From Tritonibacter litoralis (GTDB taxonomy: Bacteria > Pseudomonadota > Alphaproteobacteria > Rhodobacterales > Rhodobacteraceae), in contig NZ_WIBF01000005.1 in assembly GCF_009496005.1 (NCBI RefSeq), positions 1 through 64,000 on the forward strand: a stretch of 64,000 nucleotides of DNA, given 5' to 3'. The translations under genes and the position numbers were made by a program. Below are positions 8,264-18,007 of the stretch, piece by piece; the first letter of the stretch is position 1, and each line of letters starts with the position of its first letter. Below the pieces are notes generated by a model. That model was not told the DNA's origin and searched no databases. It saw nothing but the letters and a program-made list of their open reading frames with translations.

Positions 8264-9220
8264 TCAGTGCCAATCAAAGAAGCCAGCGCCTGCGGTTTGA
8301 AGCAGCTCTTGGGCCATGTCACGTCCCAGTTCTGCCGCATCGCTCAGAGGTGCGGTGCGGCTGGCTTCGATCGCCTCAGACCCATCGGGCCGCAGAACCT
8401 GGCCGCGCAGTGACAGGGTTTGCCCCGTGACAGTTGCGAGCCCCGCAATTGGCGTCTCACAGGATCCATCCAACCCTGCCAGAAGCGCACGTTCCGCCGC
8501 CAGACGTTGGGAAGTCTCTTGGTGGTGAATGGCGGCCAGAAGATCGGCGGCACGGCTGTCGTTCTCACGCCGTTCGATTCCAATCGCGCCCTGTGCGATT
8601 GCAGGCAACATGTCATCCACCTCAACCGGCGTGGCGGGCACATCGGTCATCTGCAGGCGGTTCAATCCGGCCTGGGCAAGGAAGGTGCAGCTGGCCACAC
8701 CATCTGCCAGCTTTTTGAGCCGGGTCTGCACATTGCCACGGAATTCCACCACCTGCAGGTCACTGCGCTTGTTCAACAACTGCGCGCGCCGTCGCAAGGA
8801 AGAGGTCCCGACCACCGCACCTTCGGGCAAGTCCGCGATGGCATTGAACTTGGGTGACACAAAGGCATCGCGCACATCTTCGCGCGGCAGGAACACATCC
8901 AGAACCAGCCCGGCGGGTTGCTCCACGGGCATATCCTTGGAGGAATGTACGGCGATGTCGATCACGCCCGCCAGCATCGCCTCCTCAATCTCTTTGGTGA
9001 ACAGCCCCTTGTTGCCGATCTCTTTCAGCGGGCGATCTGCGTCAATCATCGCGCGATTGTCACCGGTGGTTTTGATCACCACAATCTCAAACGCGTCCTC
9101 GGGCAGATCAAACGCCGCCATCAACCGTGTGCGTGTCTCGTAAGCCTGGGCCAGCGCCAAAGGCGAGCCACGGGTGCCGATTTTCAGGGGTGAGGCGGGG
9201 GAGGGCAGGGTCAGTGTCAT
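8264..9220 (-). CDS. hemC: Hydroxymethylbilane synthase (porphobilinogen deaminase)
   Basis: Polymerises four porphobilinogens to hydroxymethylbilane. 318 residues from the ATG at 9220 (MTLTLPSPASPLKIGTRGS). The family start IGTRGSPLALAQA, the SSKDMP loop, GTSSLRRRAQLL and the LDGSCETPIAGLA segment with the dipyrromethane-attaching Cys are present. A longer upstream frame to 9442 is antisense to hemE and is not used. Divergent from hemE with 112 bp between starts, a likely shared control region. Confidence 0.95.
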   Translation of the reverse strand: MTLTLPSPASPLKIGTRGSPLALAQAYETRTRLMAAFDLPEDAFEIVVIKTTGDNRAMIDADRPLKEIGNKGLFTKEIEEAMLAGVIDIAVHSSKDMPVEQPAGLVLDVFLPREDVRDAFVSPKFNAIADLPEGAVVGTSSLRRRAQLLNKRSDLQVVEFRGNVQTRLKKLADGVASCTFLAQAGLNRLQMTDVPATPVEVDDMLPAIAQGAIGIERRENDSRAADLLAAIHHQETSQRLAAERALLAGLDGSCETPIAGLATVTGQTLSLRGQVLRPDGSEAIEASRTAPLSDAAELGRDMAQELLQTAGAGFFDWH

Positions 9221-9332
9221 GTCCCAAACCATTAGTCGCGGCGATTTGCCATGGCAAGCACCGCACGGGCTCCCCTTGACAATTTGCCGCTGACAGCGGA
9301 CCTCAGGGGGACGCGAAAGTGAGGGATATCCG

Positions 9333-10382
9333 ATGGCCGAACAAAAGAAACTGCTGCGTGCGCTGGCTGGCGAAACCCAAGAGGTGCCGCCGATCTGGAT
9401 GATGCGGCAAGCCGGGCGATATCTGCCTGAATACCGCGCCACCCGGGCGCAGGCCGGAGATTTCCTGTCGCTGTGCTACAATTCTGAATTGGCCGCTGAG
9501 GTGACCTTGCAGCCAATCCGCCGTTATGGGTTTGATGCGGCGATCCTGTTTGCTGACATTCTGCTGATCCCTCAGGCTTTGGGGGCAGACCTGTGGTTCG
9601 TGACTGGCGAAGGACCGCGCCTGTCGACGCTGACCAATCAGGCGGATTTTGACAAGCTGTCTGGCAAGGATGACATCCACGAAACGCTGAACCCGATCTA
9701 TGAGACGGTCAGGATCCTGTCGCGCGAATTGCCGGCTGAGACCACGTTGATTGGTTTCGCTGGCGCGCCTTGGACGGTGGCCACCTATATGATTGCTGGG
9801 CGCGGCACGCCCGATCAGGCGCCTGCGCACAAGCTGATGGCCGAAAATCCAGCCGTGTTTGATGCGCTGATCGACCGGATCACTTTGGCCACGGTTGAAT
9901 ACCTGTCCAAACAGATCGAAGCTGGCGCAGAAGTGGTGAAGATCTTTGACAGCTGGGCGGGATCTCTTAAAGGGGAGGCGTTCCAGAAGTATGCTTTGGA
10001 GCCTTGCCGCCAGATCACAGCGGCATTGAAAGAACGCCACCCCAATGTCCCGATCATCGGTTTCCCGCGGGAAGCGGGGGACGCCTATGTTGGCTTTGCC
10101 AAGGCGACTGGCGTGGATTGCGTGGCCTTGGACAATTCGGTGGATCCGGAATGGGCCGCTGCGCATGTGCAGGTGGACGGCTGTGTGCAGGGCAATCTGG
10201 CCTCCCGCCATATGATCACAGGTGGTGCGGATCTGGTTGCCGACACGCGCCGGATTGTCAAAGCCTTTGGCAATGGGCCGCATATTTTCAACCTGGGCCA
10301 TGGGATTACGCCGGACGCCGATCCGGATAATGTGCAATTGATGATCGATACGGTGCGCGACACCACTGCGCAGGCGGAGTAA
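9333..10382 (+). CDS. hemE: Uroporphyrinogen decarboxylase
   Basis: Decarboxylates uroporphyrinogen III to coproporphyrinogen III. 349 residues. The N-terminal signature [14 protein letters not shown], the [14 protein letters not shown] segment with the catalytic Asp, and GFPREAG are present, with the C-terminal [11 protein letters not shown] motif. RBS GTGAGGG is 10 bp before the ATG. Runs into a 57-residue gene 5 bp downstream. Confidence 0.96.
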   Translation: MAEQKKLLRALAGETQEVPPIWMMRQAGRYLPEYRATRAQAGDFLSLCYNSELAAEVTLQPIRRYGFDAAILFADILLIPQALGADLWFVTGEGPRLSTLTNQADFDKLSGKDDIHETLNPIYETVRILSRELPAETTLIGFAGAPWTVATYMIAGRGTPDQAPAHKLMAENPAVFDALIDRITLATVEYLSKQIEAGAEVVKIFDSWAGSLKGEAFQKYALEPCRQITAALKERHPNVPIIGFPREAGDAYVGFAKATGVDCVALDNSVDPEWAAAHVQVDGCVQGNLASRHMITGGADLVADTRRIVKAFGNGPHIFNLGHGITPDADPDNVQLMIDTVRDTTAQAE

Positions 10383-10387
10383 GCCCG

Positions 10388-10561
10388 ATGGACTACGGAC
10401 GGATGGGCGCGCCCAAGATCAAGTCGAACAAGCCGCGCCATGCGGACCGGGATGGCAAAGGTGCTCCCAGAGATCAGGCGGGCCAGCAGGCCCAAAAAGA
10501 GGCCTTGTTGCAGCGGATGAAAGCTGCAGCAAAACGTCAGGACAGCGCCAATAAGTCTTGA
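10388..10561 (+). CDS. Small basic protein of 57 residues, unknown function
   Basis: ATG at 10388 is 5 bp after the hemE stop, so the two are very likely cotranscribed. The product starts MDYGRMGAPKIK and is rich in Lys, Arg and Gln, with a predicted helix AQKEALLQRMKAAAKR at the end. It has no membrane segment or cysteine. I do not recognise a family. It is followed by a hairpin at 10595-10616. Confidence 0.6.
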   Translation: MDYGRMGAPKIKSNKPRHADRDGKGAPRDQAGQQAQKEALLQRMKAAAKRQDSANKS

Positions 10562-10594
10562 AGCAACTCGCGCACTACGCCGTAAACAACGGAA

Positions 10595-10616
10595 AATGGG
10601 GGAGGTTTCCCCCATT
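10595..10616 (+). terminator. Hairpin after hemE and the small basic gene
   Basis: AATGGGGG (10595-10602) pairs with CCCCCATT (10609-10616) over a 6-nt loop. The tract after the stem is GCAATCC, so U-run support is weak. It may be a transcript end or a stability element. Confidence 0.45.
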
Positions 10617-10721
10617 GCAATCCTGCATCAATGCACATTCATCTGCGCGGGGCCGGCTGTGGTGCATGCGGTTTCATCGCGATAGGCTCACCGGGATCAA
10701 GCAATTGTGAACGGAGGCCCC

Positions 10722-11687
10722 ATGTCGGCCATTCTGTCTGTGCAAAACCTGCGCAAAGCCTATGAAAACGGGTTTGAGGCGCTGAAACGCGTCAATCTTG
10801 AGATCAACGAGGGCGAGATCCTCGCTCTGTTGGGGCCCAATGGTGCGGGCAAGACCACGCTGATCTCGACCATCTGCGGCATCACCTTGCCCACCGAGGG
10901 GACAATCACCGTGGGTGGGTTTGACACCCAAAGCGATTTTCGCGCGGCCCGCAATCTGATTGGTCTGGTGCCACAAGAGATCAATCTGGAACCTTTTGAA
11001 AAAGTCATCAACACGGTGCGGTTTTCGCGCGGCTTGTTTGGCAAACCGCGCAATGACGCCTTGATCGAAGAGATTTTGAAAAAGCTGTCGTTGTGGGACA
11101 AACGCGATGCCCGGATCAATGAATTGTCCGGCGGTATGAAGCGGCGGGTGTTGATTGCCAAAGCGTTGAGCCACGAGCCCAAGGTCTTGTTCCTGGATGA
11201 ACCTACGGCGGGTGTGGATGTCGAATTGCGGAAGGATATGTGGGATGTCGTAGCCGAACTGAAGGCCACAGGCGTCACCATTATCCTGACCACCCATTAC
11301 ATCGAAGAGGCCGAAGCGATTGCTGATCGGATCGGTGTGATCCGGCGGGGAGAAATCCTGTTGGTGGAAGACAAAGAACGTCTGATGGCGCAGATGGGCC
11401 AAAAAGAGCTGGAAGTACAGCTGAGCGCGCCGATCACTGAGATCCCGGCGTCGCTGGCGACGTTTGAACTGCGCCTGAACGATGCTGGCGATGCGGTGAT
11501 CTATAGCTATGACACCCAAGGCGCGCGCACGGGTATCACCACTTTGCTCAATGCGATTTCAGAGGCCGGTCTGGTGCTGACGGATGTTCAGACCCGTCAA
11601 AGCAGCCTGGAGGAGATCTTTGTGGGGCTGGTTCATGAGGCAGAGACAGACAACAAGGAAACAGGCAATAAGGAGACTGCGGCATGA
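10722..11687 (+). CDS. ABC-2-type exporter ATPase subunit (YadG-like)
   Basis: 321 residues from ATG 10722, chosen for the CGGAGG ribosome binding site. Walker [10 protein letters not shown], signature LSGGMKRR, Walker [11 protein letters not shown] and switch His in TTHY are all present. The C-terminal 80 residues form the accessory domain of the drug/polysaccharide exporter (CcmA/YadG) type. It overlaps the permease gene by 4 bp, so the two form one exporter. Substrate unknown. Confidence 0.92.
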   Translation: MSAILSVQNLRKAYENGFEALKRVNLEINEGEILALLGPNGAGKTTLISTICGITLPTEGTITVGGFDTQSDFRAARNLIGLVPQEINLEPFEKVINTVRFSRGLFGKPRNDALIEEILKKLSLWDKRDARINELSGGMKRRVLIAKALSHEPKVLFLDEPTAGVDVELRKDMWDVVAELKATGVTIILTTHYIEEAEAIADRIGVIRRGEILLVEDKERLMAQMGQKELEVQLSAPITEIPASLATFELRLNDAGDAVIYSYDTQGARTGITTLLNAISEAGLVLTDVQTRQSSLEEIFVGLVHEAETDNKETGNKETAA

Positions 11688-12445
11688 ATTGGCATGGGGT
11701 ATTGGCCATCTACCGGTTTGAGATGGCCCGGTTTTGGCGCACGTTGATGCAGAGCTTCCTGTCACCAGTGCTGTCGACCTCACTGTATTTTGTGGTGTTC
11801 GGATCGGCCATTGGCAGCCGCATCGAAGAGGTGGAAGGGATCCAATATGGCGCGTTTATTGTGCCGGGTTTGATCATGTTGAGCGTGATGACCCAAGGCA
11901 TTTCAAATGCCTCCTTTGGCATCTATTTCCCCAAATTCCTTGGCACGATCTATGAGCTGCTGTCCGCACCCATTGACCACCGCGAGATTGTTTTGGGCTA
12001 TGTCGGGGCGGCAGCGACAAAATCTTTGTTCATCGGGGTGGTGATCCTGGGCACTGCGGCGCTGTTTGTCGATCTGCCGGTGGCGCATCCCTGGGCGATG
12101 ATCCTGTTTATGGTGCTCACCAGTTTGAGCTTCGCGCTGATGGGCTTCATCATCGGTATTTGGGCCCGCAGTTTTGAACAGCTGCAGCTGGTGCCGTTGT
12201 TGGTGGTGACGCCACTGGTGTTTCTGGGAGGAGCGTTTTACTCCATCTCGATGCTGCCACCGATCTGGCAAAGCATAACCCTATTCAATCCGGTGGTTTA
12301 TTTGATTTCAGGCTTTCGCTGGTCTTTTTTTGATGCAGCCGATGTGCCGATTGCCATCAGCCTGGGCGCGATCGCTGGCTTTACCATTCTGTGCCTTGTC
12401 GTGATCGCCTGGATCTTCCGAACCGGCTGGCGCATCCGGTCCTAA
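11684..12445 (+). CDS. ABC-2-type exporter permease (YadH-like)
   Basis: 253 residues, about six membrane helices. The ABC-2 signature region [21 protein letters not shown] is near the C-terminus and is the typical site before the last helix. N-terminal [21 protein letters not shown] is the amphipathic coupling stretch. The ATG is inside the ATPase stop codon (ATGA). Partner of the ATPase gene. Confidence 0.92.
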   Translation: MNWHGVLAIYRFEMARFWRTLMQSFLSPVLSTSLYFVVFGSAIGSRIEEVEGIQYGAFIVPGLIMLSVMTQGISNASFGIYFPKFLGTIYELLSAPIDHREIVLGYVGAAATKSLFIGVVILGTAALFVDLPVAHPWAMILFMVLTSLSFALMGFIIGIWARSFEQLQLVPLLVVTPLVFLGGAFYSISMLPPIWQSITLFNPVVYLISGFRWSFFDAADVPIAISLGAIAGFTILCLVVIAWIFRTGWRIRS

Positions 12446-12514
12446 TGGTCGGTTTTTTCCCGCAATGGGGGAGGTCTCCCGCCCGTCTTGGAAGCTTTAA
12501 AAAAGCCACCGCGC

Positions 12515-12555
12515 CAGTTGGGGCAAGCGCCGCGCAGATGCGCGGCGCGGTTGCG
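12515..12555 (-). repeat. Intergenic hairpin repeat, partial copy of the 57.8-kb element
   Basis: Stem GCGCCGCGC (12527-12535) / GCGCGGCGC (12540-12548) with loop AGAT. In reverse orientation it matches 57841-57878: the flanks TTGGGGCAA and GGTTGCG and both stem arms are shared, and only the loop and a few flank bases differ. It lies in the 257-bp gap between the ABC permease and the peptidase gene, where no gene is seen. Confidence 0.7.
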
Positions 12556-12702
12556 TTTTGACGCAGGCGGGTCGCCTTTAGGCACGTTTTAGGAGAGGCG
12601 GGCCTCACATCTGCGGCAGGGATGTGACCTTTTTGCGAGTCTCGGGAGTTATGAGCCAAGCCCGCACTTGTTTCAGTGCGCCCGGCTCTCTACATGGGCG
12701 CC

Positions 12703-13500
12703 ATGACATTGAAGCTTCCCTTTCGCAAAAAGCCCCCGTTGGTGGCCGTGGTGCGCCTTGCCGGTGTTATTGGCGGTGCCGGTCGTGGCACGTTAAATGA
12801 CGCAAGCCTTGCAGCTGTTCTGGAAAAAGCCTTTCGCAAGGGAAAACCCAAGGCCGTGGCCTTGCAGATCAACTCTCCGGGCGGATCTCCGGTACAAAGT
12901 TCGCTGATTGGCGCGCGTATTCGACGCCTGTCCGAAGAGCTGGATGTGCCGGTCTATGCTTTTGTTGAGGATGTCGCGGCGTCGGGCGGATATTGGCTGG
13001 CGGCGGCTGCGGATGAGATCTGGGCGGATGACTCCTCGGTTGTGGGGTCCATCGGCGTGATCTCAGCCGGGTTTGGCGCCCATGTGTTTCTGGCCCGTCA
13101 GGGGATTGAACGCCGCGTGCACACGGCGGGGACCAGCAAATCCATGTTGGACCCGTTTCGCCCCGAACAAGAAGAGGATGTTGCGCGGCTGAAAGTGCTG
13201 CTTGAGGACATCCACACGAATTTCAAAGACCATGTGACCGCGCGCCGGGGCGACAAGCTGATGAAGGATGCGGATCTGTTCACCGGTGAGGTCTGGTTGG
13301 CCAAACGGGCGAAATCCTTGGGGTTGATTGATGGTATTGGCCATCTGAAGCCCGAGATGCAGGCGCGATTTGGCAAGAAAACCCGGTTCCGCCTTTATGG
13401 CGCGCGGCGTCCGCTGCTGAGCCGTTTGGGCATGCGCATGATGGAAGATGCAATGACCCAGATTGAGGAACGCGCATCGTTTGCGCGGTTTGGTCTTTAA
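12703..13500 (+). CDS. S49-family peptidase, SppA/SohB-like
   Basis: 265 residues from ATG 12703. GTG 12676 and ATG 12694 are alternatives without clear RBS. The sequence has the ClpP-like fold of signal peptide peptidase: INSPGGSP oxyanion loop, catalytic Ser in VAASGGYWLAAA, and a Lys in the GTSKSMLDPF region that fits the Ser-Lys dyad. Half the size of E. coli SppA, as in single-domain bacterial forms. No N-terminal membrane anchor is visible, which is unusual for SppA and suggests a cytosolic form or a peripheral one. Confidence 0.88.
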   Translation: MTLKLPFRKKPPLVAVVRLAGVIGGAGRGTLNDASLAAVLEKAFRKGKPKAVALQINSPGGSPVQSSLIGARIRRLSEELDVPVYAFVEDVAASGGYWLAAAADEIWADDSSVVGSIGVISAGFGAHVFLARQGIERRVHTAGTSKSMLDPFRPEQEEDVARLKVLLEDIHTNFKDHVTARRGDKLMKDADLFTGEVWLAKRAKSLGLIDGIGHLKPEMQARFGKKTRFRLYGARRPLLSRLGMRMMEDAMTQIEERASFARFGL

Positions 13501-13502
13501 GA

Positions 13503-13676
13503 ATGCTGTCCAAGATTGTCGCCCTTTTTCTGGTGGGGATGGCTGTCTTGGCCATGTTTGGAAAATTGCGCGTACCGGGGAAAAAGCGGCTGTCGTCCGC
13601 GCGTTGCTCCCGGTGTGGTCGCTTTAAAATAGGCAAGGGCCCCTGCGCCTGCGAAGATGGAGGACGTGGCACATGA
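13503..13676 (+). CDS. Small membrane-anchored protein with zinc-ribbon-like Cys motif, 57 residues
   Basis: ATG 13503 is 2 bp after the peptidase stop, and its stop overlaps the antiporter start (ATGA at 13673-13676). One hydrophobic helix (about 4-20, IVALFLVGMAVLAMFG) is followed by a basic stretch and CSRCGRFKIGKGPCAC, four cysteines spaced like a knuckle pair. Coupled position between an S49 peptidase and a cation antiporter suggests a real conserved gene. I do not recognise a named family. Confidence 0.7.
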   Translation: MLSKIVALFLVGMAVLAMFGKLRVPGKKRLSSARCSRCGRFKIGKGPCACEDGGRGT

Positions 13677-14617
13677 TGCCATGGCTTTTTTCAGCCTTTG
13701 GGCTGATTATCCTGCTGCTGGCGGGGGATGCGCTGGTGCGCGGAGCGGTCAATTTGAGCCTGCGCGTGGGAATACCGGCCTTGATCGTCAGCCTGACGAT
13801 TGTGGCCTTTGGTACGTCAGCACCTGAGCTGTTGATTGCCATTTCAGCGGTGGACGACAATGCGCCAGGGATTGCGCTGGGCAATGTCGTGGGGTCCAAT
13901 ACGGCCAATGTCCTTTTGGTGCTGGGCCTGCCTGCGGTGTTTGCCGGGCTTCACACCAGTGAATGTGATACGCGCAAGAATTACATGATGATGCTTGGAG
14001 CCTCGGTTCTGTTTATCGCTTTGGCTTTTGGCGGATCCTTCACAGCCGTCTCGGGTCTGATCCTGTTGTCGGTGCTTGCGGTGATCCTGTTCCTTGCTGC
14101 GCGTGAAGCACATAGCCATCGCAAAAACGGCCAAGCGGACCCGATGGAGGAATTGGAAGAGGCAGATCCCGATATGCCTTATTGGCGGATCGGGGTTTAC
14201 CTGGCTCTGGGTCTGATTGGTCTGCCGCTTGGGGCCGATCTTCTGGTAGACAACGCGACGCTCATTGCGCGCACCTATGGAATTAGTGAAACCGTGATCG
14301 GGCTGACTTTGGTCGCGGTGGGCACGTCGCTTCCGGAATTGGCAACCACGACGATGGCGGCGATCCGGCGTCAGGCGGATGTGGCATTGGGCAATGTCAT
14401 CGGCTCAAACATGTTCAACCTGCTCGCAATTATTGGCATCACCACTTTTGTGGGGCAAATCCCGGTTGATCCGGAATTCCTGCGGTTTGATCTGTGGGTG
14501 ATGTTGGGGGCCTCTGTCATCCTGGTGCCGTTTGTGTTTTTCAAACAGGACATCACCCGGATTTGGGGCATCGTGCTGAGCGGCCTTTATGCGCTCTATA
14601 TGTTTGTGCTGCTGTAA
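13673..14617 (+). CDS. Calcium/sodium antiporter, YrbG family
   Basis: 314 residues, about ten membrane helices in two inverted halves. Each half carries the alpha-repeat: GTSAPELLIA...GNVVGSNTANVLLVLG (first) and GTSLPELATT...GNVIGSNMFNLLAIIG (second), with the ion-binding Glu and Asn. A hydrophilic loop at about 140-165 separates the halves. Exchanges Na+ or H+ for Ca2+ across the inner membrane. Translationally coupled to the small Cys protein. Confidence 0.94.
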   Translation: MMPWLFSAFGLIILLLAGDALVRGAVNLSLRVGIPALIVSLTIVAFGTSAPELLIAISAVDDNAPGIALGNVVGSNTANVLLVLGLPAVFAGLHTSECDTRKNYMMMLGASVLFIALAFGGSFTAVSGLILLSVLAVILFLAAREAHSHRKNGQADPMEELEEADPDMPYWRIGVYLALGLIGLPLGADLLVDNATLIARTYGISETVIGLTLVAVGTSLPELATTTMAAIRRQADVALGNVIGSNMFNLLAIIGITTFVGQIPVDPEFLRFDLWVMLGASVILVPFVFFKQDITRIWGIVLSGLYALYMFVLL

Positions 14618-14641
14618 CCGTCAGCGCTGTTGAGATGCAAG

Positions 14642-14674
14642 AAAGGACCGAGGTGCAAGCCTGGGTCCTTTTTT
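14642..14674 (+). terminator. Intrinsic terminator after the antiporter gene
   Basis: AAAGGACC (14642-14649) pairs with GGTCCTTT (14664-14671) over a 14-nt loop, and the stem runs into TTTTTT. It lies 25 bp after the stop codon. Confidence 0.75.
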
Positions 14675-15048
14675 CATCGTGCGTGTGCCTGGCGCCGGTT
14701 AGAACCCTAATCAAACGGTTAATAACCACCTTAAAAGACCGGAATGAGTTAATAAAAGCTTAACCTGCAAGGGAAGTGTACACATTTCACCCTCCCGTAA
14801 CGTAGCCGTTACAAAAAGGCCATTCTTCCCAATGGTTTGTCCATTAAACAAAAAAATTCGTTTGGAAATAAACGGTTGCAGTTTTGATTAAAAATTGGGC
14901 AAATCTCCAAAATCCCTCTGAAATAAGGGAAAATGGCGGATAGCCAGAAGATATCATCAGACTTATCCCCAAGATCCGTGGACTTGTTCCGGCTTGCCTT
15001 TTGGTTTGGATCATTGCAGCGCGCTCGCGGGGATTCTAAGACAGACCT
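14675..15048. other. AT-rich intergenic region upstream of uvrC
   Basis: This gap is clearly more AT-rich than its surroundings. It holds two CtrA-like sites (14719-14734 and 14749-14764), an inverted repeat GTAACG-TAGC-CGTTAC at 14797-14812 and several A/T runs. A 19-codon frame at 14832 has no convincing support. It probably carries the uvrC promoter. Confidence 0.5.
14749..14764 (+). promoter_or_regulatory. Candidate CtrA-binding site
   Basis: The sequence TTAA-TAAAAGC-TTAAC matches the full alphaproteobacterial CtrA consensus TTAA-N7-TTAA(C). A second copy at 14719-14734 has TTAA-N8-TTAA, one base too long. The nearest downstream gene is uvrC, 285 bp away. Binding is not shown. Confidence 0.4.
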
Positions 15049-16941
15049 ATGAATGACACTCCGCTCCCACCCGTTGACCCAAGCCCAGAGGCCGCTGCGC
15101 CCCGGACTGGGTATGCGGTGATTCAGGACTACGTAAAAACACTGGATGGCTCGCCGGGCGTCTACAGGATGCTCGATGCGGAAAGCCGGGTGCTGTATGT
15201 GGGCAAGGCACGTAACCTCAAGGCGCGTGTCAGCAATTACACCCGGCCCGGTAACAGTCCGCGGATCGAAAAGATGATTTCGCTCACCGCGTCGATGATG
15301 TTCCTGACCACACGGACGGAAACCGAAGCGTTGCTGCTGGAGCAGAACCTGATCAAGCAGTTGAAGCCCAAATACAATGTGCTTCTGCGGGACGACAAAA
15401 GCTTTCCCAATATTCTGGTGGGTAAGGAGCACGGATTTCCACAAATCAAAAAACACCGGGGCGCACGCAAAGAGAAGGGCAGTTACTTTGGCCCCTTCGC
15501 CAGCGCGGGCGCGGTGAACCGGACGCTGAACCAATTGCAAAAGGCGTTTTTGCTGCGCAACTGCTCGGACAGCATGTTTGACACGCGTACACGTCCTTGT
15601 CTGCAGTATCAGATCAAACGCTGTTCCGGACCCTGTGTGGGGCTGATCTCCGAAGCGGATTATGGCCAGAGCGTGCGTGATGCGGAACGGTTCCTGTCGG
15701 GGCGGTCAACAAAAGTGCAGGAAGAACTGGCCGAGCAGATGATGGCGGCCTCTGAGGCGATGGAGTTCGAACGGGCTGCCGCATTGCGCGACCGGATCAA
15801 GGCATTGACACAGGTGCAGTCCAGCCAGGGGATCAACCCGCGCGGCGTGACCGAAGCGGATGTGATCGGTCTGCATATCGACAAAGGGCAGGCCTGTGTG
15901 CAGGTGTTTTTCATCCGGGCCAATCAGAACTGGGGCAACCAGGATTTCTACCCGCGTATTGATGCGGATAACTCCCCGGCTGAGGTGATGGAAGCCTTTG
16001 TAGGTCAGTTCTATTCCACCAAAGAGCCGCCGCGGCAGCTGATCCTGTCTGACGATATCGAGAATGCGGATCTTATGACCGAGGCGCTGACCGAGAAAGC
16101 GGGCCGCAAGGTTGACATCATGGTGCCACTGCGCGGGGAAAAGACAGAGCTGGTCGCCGGGGCAGTGCGCAACGCCCGGGAAAGCCTTGCGCGCAAGATG
16201 GCAGAAAGCGCCACACAGGCGAAGCTTTTGCGCGGCATTGCCGAGGCCTTTGAATTGGAACAGCCCCCAGCCCGGATCGAGGTCTATGATAACTCTCACA
16301 TCCAAGGCAGCAATGCGGTGGGCGGGATGATCGTGGCAGGCCCCGAAGGGTTCATGAAAAACGCCTATCGCAAGTTCAATATCAAAGGGGATGATCTGGT
16401 CCCCGGCGATGACTTTGGCATGATGAAAGAGGTGTTGAACCGCCGCTTCTCTCGGTTGCTGAAAGAAGACCCGGATCGCGACAAAGGCATGTGGCCGGAT
16501 CTGTTGCTGATCGACGGCGGCGCGGGACAGGTCAGCGCCGTGGCAGAGATCATGGCCGAACACGGCGTGCAGGACATACCGATGGTTGGCGTGGCCAAAG
16601 GCGTCGACCGCGACCATGGCAAAGAAGAGTTCCACCGTCTGGGCCAGCGACCCTTTGCGCTGCAACGCAATGACCCGGTTCTTTATTTTATCCAGCGGAT
16701 GCGGGACGAAGCACACCGGTTTGCGATTGGCACCCATCGGGCCAAACGGGCAAAATCCATGGCCGCCAACCCGCTGGATGATGTGCCGGGCGTTGGGGCT
16801 GCGCGCAAACGTGCGCTGTTGAAACACTTTGGCAGCGCCAAGGCGGTCACCCGCGCGAATCTTTTGGATCTCAAAGCGGTTGATGGAATTTCCGAGGCCT
16901 TGGCCGAACGGATCTATGACCACTTTCACGGTGCAGACTGA
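15049..16941 (+). CDS. uvrC: Excinuclease ABC subunit C
   Basis: Makes both incisions around DNA lesions in nucleotide excision repair with UvrA and UvrB. 630 residues. GIY-YIG nuclease domain at about 35-115 (PGVYRM...[14 protein letters not shown]), UVR UvrB-contact motif at about 215-250, RNase H-like endonuclease with [15 protein letters not shown] and [11 protein letters not shown], and two helix-hairpin-helix motifs at the end ([25 protein letters not shown]). No LexA-type GAAC-N7-GAAC or GTTC-N7-GTTC box was found upstream. Confidence 0.97.
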   Translation: MNDTPLPPVDPSPEAAAPRTGYAVIQDYVKTLDGSPGVYRMLDAESRVLYVGKARNLKARVSNYTRPGNSPRIEKMISLTASMMFLTTRTETEALLLEQNLIKQLKPKYNVLLRDDKSFPNILVGKEHGFPQIKKHRGARKEKGSYFGPFASAGAVNRTLNQLQKAFLLRNCSDSMFDTRTRPCLQYQIKRCSGPCVGLISEADYGQSVRDAERFLSGRSTKVQEELAEQMMAASEAMEFERAAALRDRIKALTQVQSSQGINPRGVTEADVIGLHIDKGQACVQVFFIRANQNWGNQDFYPRIDADNSPAEVMEAFVGQFYSTKEPPRQLILSDDIENADLMTEALTEKAGRKVDIMVPLRGEKTELVAGAVRNARESLARKMAESATQAKLLRGIAEAFELEQPPARIEVYDNSHIQGSNAVGGMIVAGPEGFMKNAYRKFNIKGDDLVPGDDFGMMKEVLNRRFSRLLKEDPDRDKGMWPDLLLIDGGAGQVSAVAEIMAEHGVQDIPMVGVAKGVDRDHGKEEFHRLGQRPFALQRNDPVLYFIQRMRDEAHRFAIGTHRAKRAKSMAANPLDDVPGVGAARKRALLKHFGSAKAVTRANLLDLKAVDGISEALAERIYDHFHGAD

Positions 16942-17013
16942 ACGAACGATTTTGGAGATCTCCTGACCCATGTTAGGCTGGGACCTTGTGTGTTCCCAGT
17001 TCTGGTGTGTGTG

Positions 17014-17625
17014 ATGCCTGTGTCCTTGACGACAAAGACCGTGACCTATGAAACCTATTCGGTGAAGGGCAAGACCCTGGCCGACATAGCCAAGAGCATT
17101 AAGAAATCGGGCCCCAAAGATCCCAATGACAACAAGAAAGTGGCGTTTCTGACCACAACCGCCCTGGATGCAGAAATCACCAAGGGCAAATATGCCGCAG
17201 ATGGGAAGCCCAAGGTCGACAAGAAAACCGGTTGGTATGAGGTCACGTTCAAGATCAAGTCGTTAAAGCTGATTCTGACCCCTTCGGTAAAATGTCCCAA
17301 ACGCAGTGTCAGCGGGTTGTCTCCACGGGCCACAATCGAATGGTATCGGTTTTATGCCTCCGCTTTGGTGCATGAAGGCAAACATGTGGAGAAGGCTAAA
17401 AAGGAAAGCGAGAAGATCGCCAAGGAGATCGACAAGCTGCGTGGCAAGGGATTGGCCGAGACAGAGCGCGATGCCGCGACCATGGCCGAAGAAGATCTGA
17501 AGCACGTGATCCACAACTATTTCTTTATTGAACGCGAACGTCTCAACGAAATTCACCGCAAATTTGACCATTCGACACATCACGGTGAAAAGCAGGGCGC
17601 GCTGTTGGACACTTCGATCACCTGA
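17014..17625 (+). CDS. DUF922-family putative Zn-dependent protease
   Basis: 203 residues from ATG 17014; GTG 16990 is an alternative. The chain has the DUF922 pattern: ETYSVKGKTL near the start, GWYEVTFK, then IEWYRFYASALVHEGKHVEKA with the zinc motif HEGKH (120-124), and a downstream Glu-rich helix and THHGEKQGALLDT. The family is annotated as predicted secreted protease, but no convincing signal peptide is seen here with either start. Substrate unknown. Confidence 0.75.
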   Translation: MPVSLTTKTVTYETYSVKGKTLADIAKSIKKSGPKDPNDNKKVAFLTTTALDAEITKGKYAADGKPKVDKKTGWYEVTFKIKSLKLILTPSVKCPKRSVSGLSPRATIEWYRFYASALVHEGKHVEKAKKESEKIAKEIDKLRGKGLAETERDAATMAEEDLKHVIHNYFFIERERLNEIHRKFDHSTHHGEKQGALLDTSIT

Positions 17626-17780
17626 CGCAGAGTCGCGTTGCAATATGACATTTTGGAACCCTTCATAATTTCACTTGCTTTATGGTTAACTGATCTGTAC
17701 ACCTCCGATCACAAGGTTTACTAATCAGTTCACGTTCGCGCCGCTCCCTCTATGTCACAACTCAGCGCGGACAGGTGTAT

Positions 17781-17915
17781 ATGGAGATCGAAATGACACA
17801 GGAAGTTCTTTGCGCGATCCTTGCAGCTTTGGTCGCTGGAGTTTTGGTGACCCCTCTGACCATGCCCACAACCCACGTAGATCAGGGGCACAACCAATTG
17901 GTTGTTTTGGGCTAA
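17781..17915 (+). CDS. Possible small hydrophobic peptide, 44 residues
   Basis: ATG 17781 (second ATG at 17793) opens a frame with one hydrophobic stretch (VLCAILAALVAGVLVTPLTM) and a polar tail. It lies in a 382-bp gap between the DUF922 gene and pgsA that otherwise holds only AT-rich putative promoter sequence. RBS support is weak. It may be a real micropeptide or chance. Confidence 0.3.
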   Translation: MEIEMTQEVLCAILAALVAGVLVTPLTMPTTHVDQGHNQLVVLG

Positions 17916-18007
17916 GCTTTTGGAATTGGTTCCGGCCAGCCGGGCATTTTGTCCATGCTGCGTCAATGGCTCTTTTCGCTTTGGGATCCAGCCTGTAGGA
18001 AGGGGAC

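Noticed and set aside
9303-10337. 344-codon open frame opposite hemE
   Set aside because: Antisense shadow of hemE; hemE has all family motifs.
14832-14891. 19-codon ORF in the uvrC upstream gap
   Set aside because: No RBS, no hydrophobic or other recognisable pattern.
14675-15048. LexA box for uvrC
   Set aside because: No GAAC-N7-GAAC or GTTC-N7-GTTC pattern was found.
15706-16971. 421-codon open frame on the minus strand
   Set aside because: It is fully antisense to uvrC, has no RBS and looks like the usual shadow of a GC-rich coding frame.
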